Shown here in pieces: positions 60,101-64,000 of a stretch of DNA of 64,000 bases; within the stretch, counting starts at the first letter, position 1; each line of letters begins with the position of its first letter. This stretch comes from Pomacea canaliculata (lineage: Eukaryota > Mollusca > Gastropoda > Architaenioglossa > Ampullariidae), in assembly GCF_003073045.1 (NCBI RefSeq), contig NC_037594.1, forward strand, positions 28,756,737 to 28,820,736, written 5' to 3'. The translations under genes and the position numbers were made by a program. The notes beneath the pieces were generated by a model, which ran no database searches, had not been told where the DNA came from, and worked only from the letters and a program-made list of their open reading frames with translations.

Positions 60101-63100
60101 TGTTAATTTCTCAGCTCTTTTTGATCTTCAAGTGGGTTTGAAGTTTTATTTTTGTATCAATTCTTCTGCCTTCATACAAAAAGTCATTCTTAATGCATAA
60201 AGTTTGCATCAGTCAGCTACTTTCAAACAGAATTATCCACTGACTGAATAAAAGTTACATCATCACCATTAGGGAATTCATATAGTGACACTTTGTACCT
60301 GTTTATAGATGTCTAAAAGAGACACAGAAGCAGGGTTATCCTGTACAAGCCTCGTCTGTTGTGAGACAGCCACGACACGTGGCACAGTGAAGTACAGCAG
60401 CCTGCGGCTTGTTTCCTGGTCAAATATAAATGTAAAATATTAAATTTGCAATAGATATGAGAAACTTCAGTTTCACAAGTGGAAAAAAAAACCTGGAATT
60501 TAATCTGTAAACACATTCAAGCATTTGCTCCTACATGATTGAGCACATTATTTATGCTGTTTATATATGTGGCATTATTTATAAAAAATATGTAATATGT
60601 ACAGTGTGTTTCCATCTTCAGATGAATTATTGCACAAATAGAAAGCATGATAAATGACCACTTTGTGTTTTATTTATGAACATTCCAGCGTAAGTTCCAA
60701 AATAAAGAAAAGTATGATCTATGTTCTAGTCACTAGCTTTTAATACTTATCATCTGAAATGGATATTTTAAATTTCTATCATGAAGAAAATCATTTTCAA
60801 CAGAAGATGTCTGCAAAATTGCATATCTTTTAAATGGTCTTGGAGTTAGCAGGACCTACCTTTTGTTTTGTGAGGAAGTGATTCAGCATGCGCAAGAGTT
60901 GCAATACGCGCTCCTCTCGTCGAGACTCTGTCATGCAGGCATCATTCACCACAAGGTATGGATAGATCTGCACAAGCCACAATTATAATACAGCAGATTA
61001 ATAACTAATTTATAACCCTTAAAGTTGTAAACAAAATTTAAGACTCATGATACTGGGAAGAACAGAATGTGATTTGATTCCTCAACAAACTTTGCACAAT
61101 GCCATTATATTTAAGGAGACGCAAGAGTCCACACATTACAATCTACTAACCTTGCCATTGTGCCCTCGGATGCTGAGACGACGAGCTGCACAATTATGTT
61201 TCTGCACGATCTCCACGCGTGGCATAAAGCGTGCAATGCGGGTGTAATAATGGCTATGCTGTAAAATAATTTTTACAAATATTCATGTAAAGAAAAGCTT
61301 TTGCATATTTCTTCATACATCCATATCAAGTTCCAAAGTAGCACAAAGTCATGTTAAGAGTTTTCCACTCACAGTAACCTTTTGTTTGATCTTAGGTAAG
61401 GGATTTTCTTAAACCAGTGAAAACAAAAGTGCTCATTTCTGTGCATTTTCTATCATTCAAAGCTAGTACATTCAGATAATTTTTTGTTGTCATTCAGTGG
61501 GTACCTTTGGCAGCAAGAATTCCCCAGGTAGCTCCACCTCTGCTGAGCTGAGAGAGAAAGTACTGAGGTAGCGACAGTTTTCTTCAAGGAGGAATGACTT
61601 TGGTAGAGAACGAGTCTTGGCTTCCAACAGTTTGATCCATTTTTTTAGCTTCTGGATCAGGTTGTGAAGCTTGTTGGATCCTGGCACACTGTGCCCCAAA
61701 GAAATTAAAAGATTTTTTAAAAAATATTGTACATCATTTTTAACAATCTGAGAGACTAAACAAATCAACTTCATTCTTCATCTTTTCAACAAAAGCCATG
61801 TTACCATGAGTGCTATAAGGATACCACTCCCAGAGTCTAATCTTCAGAACATGGAATACAGATCTTCACGTCAGTTTATTTTATCTCTTCCAACTTCAAC
61901 CTCCATACATAAAGAGACGGCAATGTTGGAAGCTAAACTAGTTTATTAGGTAACAACTGAACTTTTGATGCTTGACACCCATCAGGTGTCAGAAGGGTTC
62001 TAAAGTTCTGCAGAAAGAAATACTGCTACTCACTTGAAGTCAAAGTCAGTGGTAAACTGACTCTTCATCTTCTGAAACACTGGGTCCTGAGCAGTAGCCT
62101 GAGCACGACGTGCCAGGCACTCGGATGCTGCATTGGAGTAGGTTGAAGACACGCTGCTGACATTTTCAATGCCAACTCCAAAGGTGCTTCACTAGCTTCT
62201 TCATAAAGTTCAGTGTATGTGGAGTGATTACAGCCTCTTGTACTGCAATGAATAAACCAATCAAAGAAATAATGCACAAGAATGCTACATCTAAAAGTAA
62301 CATTTAATCTTCACATCCATTTAAAGTGAATCCTCCTTAATGTACACTAAACTGGTATTTTTATCCAAGATTGCTTTTGAATTTCAAAGCTGCCTTTATG
62401 ATACTTTGCTGCAGTCTTGGTTTTGACTCACCTGCTCCACGATTTTCAAAAGCTATGCTATAGCACTTGCACAGTCCTTGTTTGAGCTGCCGCAAAATTT
62501 CTTCATACCAGTTCTCTCTGAACCACACCATCTGCAAAGTCACCAACATGTCACTAAGAACATTATGTTAGCCGAGATGAGGATACAAACATTTTGAAAG
62601 GCAGAAAGCTTGTAATAAGCACCTCATAGAAAAGATGATGACAATGTGTGAACTGAGAAAAATAAGAAAATTTTATAAAGCGGTGACAGCCATGCCATGT
62701 TGTGCACCTGGGATATCCTATTAAGTTTCACATGCCTAGGCTTTAACACAACACAACACTTTAACACATGGCAACGTATCCTCATCCTCTCACAAAATAA
62801 AATATCACAAAAAAAGGCATCCTTAATTATATCAACCGAAGTGTAAAATTTTACTGTGGTCTCTGAACTTACGCGGTCAACCATCTCCTCCAGAGATGCA
62901 AGGATGGTTGGATGTAGTTCGCGCTGTGTATGCATGATGCGGCTGCAACGCCACATTGGTGCCGAGGCTTTAATGGGACCAGCATCAGACTGCCCAAGTC
63001 GTTGCTGAGGGTCTAGTTTCAGAAGAAAAAGAAAGTTCTCTTCAAGCAGCATTATTATCTTTGAGCAAAATAAAAACTGTCTTTCAATTTCCAACACATC

Positions 63101-63794
63101 TCTTTAATTAACTCACTGACATACAGCAACTTGCTCTCATTCAACCTCTCAAAACCAACCAAACCCCCCTCTTTCCAAAATAGAAAATGAAACAATGGAC
63201 TGATGGACAAAGTGACAGGCAAATGAAAAGAAGTAAGATGGATGACTCATGATTTGTGAAACAAAAGTTTCACATTTAAGATCACCTGAACCGGTTTACC
63301 TACCAATGTTCTGGCTAGAGGAGGTGACTGTCGAGGTTGTGGCTGATGTCAATGTTACAGTGTCCTGAACTGAAGGACTAGGTGCTGAAGGACCGGTGCT
63401 GGTATTTGATGTTGTGGCTGATACCATCACAGTTGGCGGTGTTGGGGTGGAAGTTCTGTTACTACCAGATGGTTGGACCTCGCCACTACTTTTGTCTAAA
63501 AGTTAACAAAAAAGGACTTTTTAATTTGGAAATTCATAAGGTATGTGTTTTAACTGATCTAAGAATGATAAAATGAAGAAGAGGAAGAAGGCAAAGTAAG
63601 GAGACTAAAAAAAAAAATCAGATAAACAAATGGAATGGTACTTACGCCGTTCCCGCTGCTCAATCTTTAAAGTCAAATACAGGGTACGAATGGGAAAATA
63701 GACTGCCTGTGGGTACATTCGTCCCACCTGATTCAAAAGGTTCATGATCAGCTTGCCTTCATTGCGCACCAGACAGGTCAACAGCTGTGGGATC
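57155..63794 (-). CDS. TRRAP: TRRAP, 3' portion (FAT end, pseudokinase, FATC)
   Basis: TRRAP is the giant PIKK-family scaffold of the SAGA and TIP60 acetyltransferase complexes, recruited by activators such as MYC; its kinase domain is inactive. Exons: 63794-63646, 63495-63304, 63012-62873, 62531-62432, 62242-62034, 61688-61505, 61258-61151, 60967-60860, 60415-60299, 59882-59667, 59255-59114, 58631-58434, 57552-57447, 57264-57155, about 692 codons. Blocks match closely: YPQAVYFPIRTLYLTLKIEQ, APMWRCSRIMH, NKLHNLIQKLKKWIKLLEAK, RGHNGKIYPYLV, NDACMTESRREERVLQLLR, RYYERLATVQARG, KEWALHTFLNATDYWTFRK, GDLDANRPVPFRLTPNI, and the FATC end NLCRMDPAWHPWL. The 5' part lies beyond the right edge. Exons at 62242-62034 and 58631-58434 each carry one extra base that breaks the frame; phases of all other exons agree. 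Confidence 0.93.
57750..58170 (-). mobile_element. LINE remnant in a TRRAP intron
   Basis: Minus-strand frames read VNTIGNNKAR, then NSLKYLRATLSKDGSC and INIRIARATMAKLD, the region after the catalytic box of animal LINE reverse transcriptases. It is truncated at both ends and frame-broken. Confidence 0.7.
59535..59600 (-). repeat. tRNA-derived SINE-like fragment in a TRRAP intron
   Basis: On the minus strand, an A-box-like TGGTCCACTGG (59577-59567) is followed about 20 bp on by a B-box-like GGTTCAGATCC (59548-59538) and then a run of T. The order and spacing fit an internal Pol III promoter of a tRNA-derived SINE. It does not fold into a full tRNA by eye. A long T tract at 59628-59650 lies on its far side. 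Confidence 0.4.
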
Positions 63795-64000
63795 CTGTTG
63801 GCAAAAGATAAGCATTGATTTTCTAACTTTTTTTTGAGAAAAATGGGTGTTTTGAAACACAAAGATTTTGATCATTAAATAAAATATAGTTGAAATCTTG
63901 GGATTTTGTGAAATTGCTGAAGTTAAAACTCTATTTTATGCAAATAAGCATGGCTGCATTAAAAAGTTGTGTGATTTGCATGCTTGTATGTGTAGAATGC

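Noticed and set aside
1..64000. CRISPR arrays, operons, ribosome binding sites or bacterial insertion sequences
   Set aside because: The window is eukaryotic, with spliced genes throughout; nothing of the kind was seen.
1..64000. Functional tRNA or rRNA genes
   Set aside because: No complete cloverleaf or rRNA-like stretch was noticed; the one A/B-box pair (about 59.5 kb) looks like a SINE. A tRNA scan could overturn this.

Overview
This is nuclear DNA from an animal. It is AT-rich, its genes are split by many GT-AG introns, and it carries decayed eukaryotic transposons of several classes. The proteins are clear orthologues of human genes but diverged. Together with the style of the repeats, this suggests a lophotrochozoan, most likely a mollusc; that placement is inference. 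All gene models were built by hand from splice signals, reading phase and recalled protein families. No database search was run.

Layout. (1) 12-3545, plus strand: the last six exons of a gene I do not recognise, ending in a long Lys/Arg/Gly-rich tail. (2) 4072-7000: transposon-rich DNA. It holds two copies of a TTAA-flanked element with a decayed THAP zinc finger (Kolobok-like); one copy is split by a Ty3/Gypsy gag-protease remnant and a LINE 3' tail. (3) 8179-18516, minus strand: two tandem paralogous genes for small secreted, helix-rich, Cys-containing proteins of no family I know. A third Kolobok-like copy and a LINE remnant lie between them. (4) 18517-22892: mostly empty. (5) 42883-23183, minus strand: complete RRP12 (ribosome biogenesis HEAT protein), 34 coding exons and 1276 codons, all in phase. 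Its introns hold a 2.2 kb hAT element with target duplication, two short TA-flanked mariner/pogo-like elements and a LINE remnant. (6) 45430-44392, minus: complete MRPL35 (mitochondrial ribosomal protein bL35m). (7) 45718-53352, plus: complete IMMT (MIC60/mitofilin), 13 exons, 734 codons, head to head with MRPL35 across about 290 bp. (8) 63794-57155, minus: the 3' part of TRRAP, 14 exons through the pseudokinase and FATC end, with two single-base frameshifts.

How the genes relate. RRP12 and MRPL35 serve cytosolic and mitochondrial ribosome production. IMMT shapes mitochondrial cristae, and its shared promoter with MRPL35 matches the arrangement in human. TRRAP is a chromatin co-activator scaffold recruited by MYC-type factors. 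The most novel content is the orphan secreted pair at 8-18.5 kb. Next are the Kolobok-like elements, which carry perfect CRE and E-box motifs, and an IMMT intron flanked by a 12-bp direct repeat that looks like a trace of intron gain.
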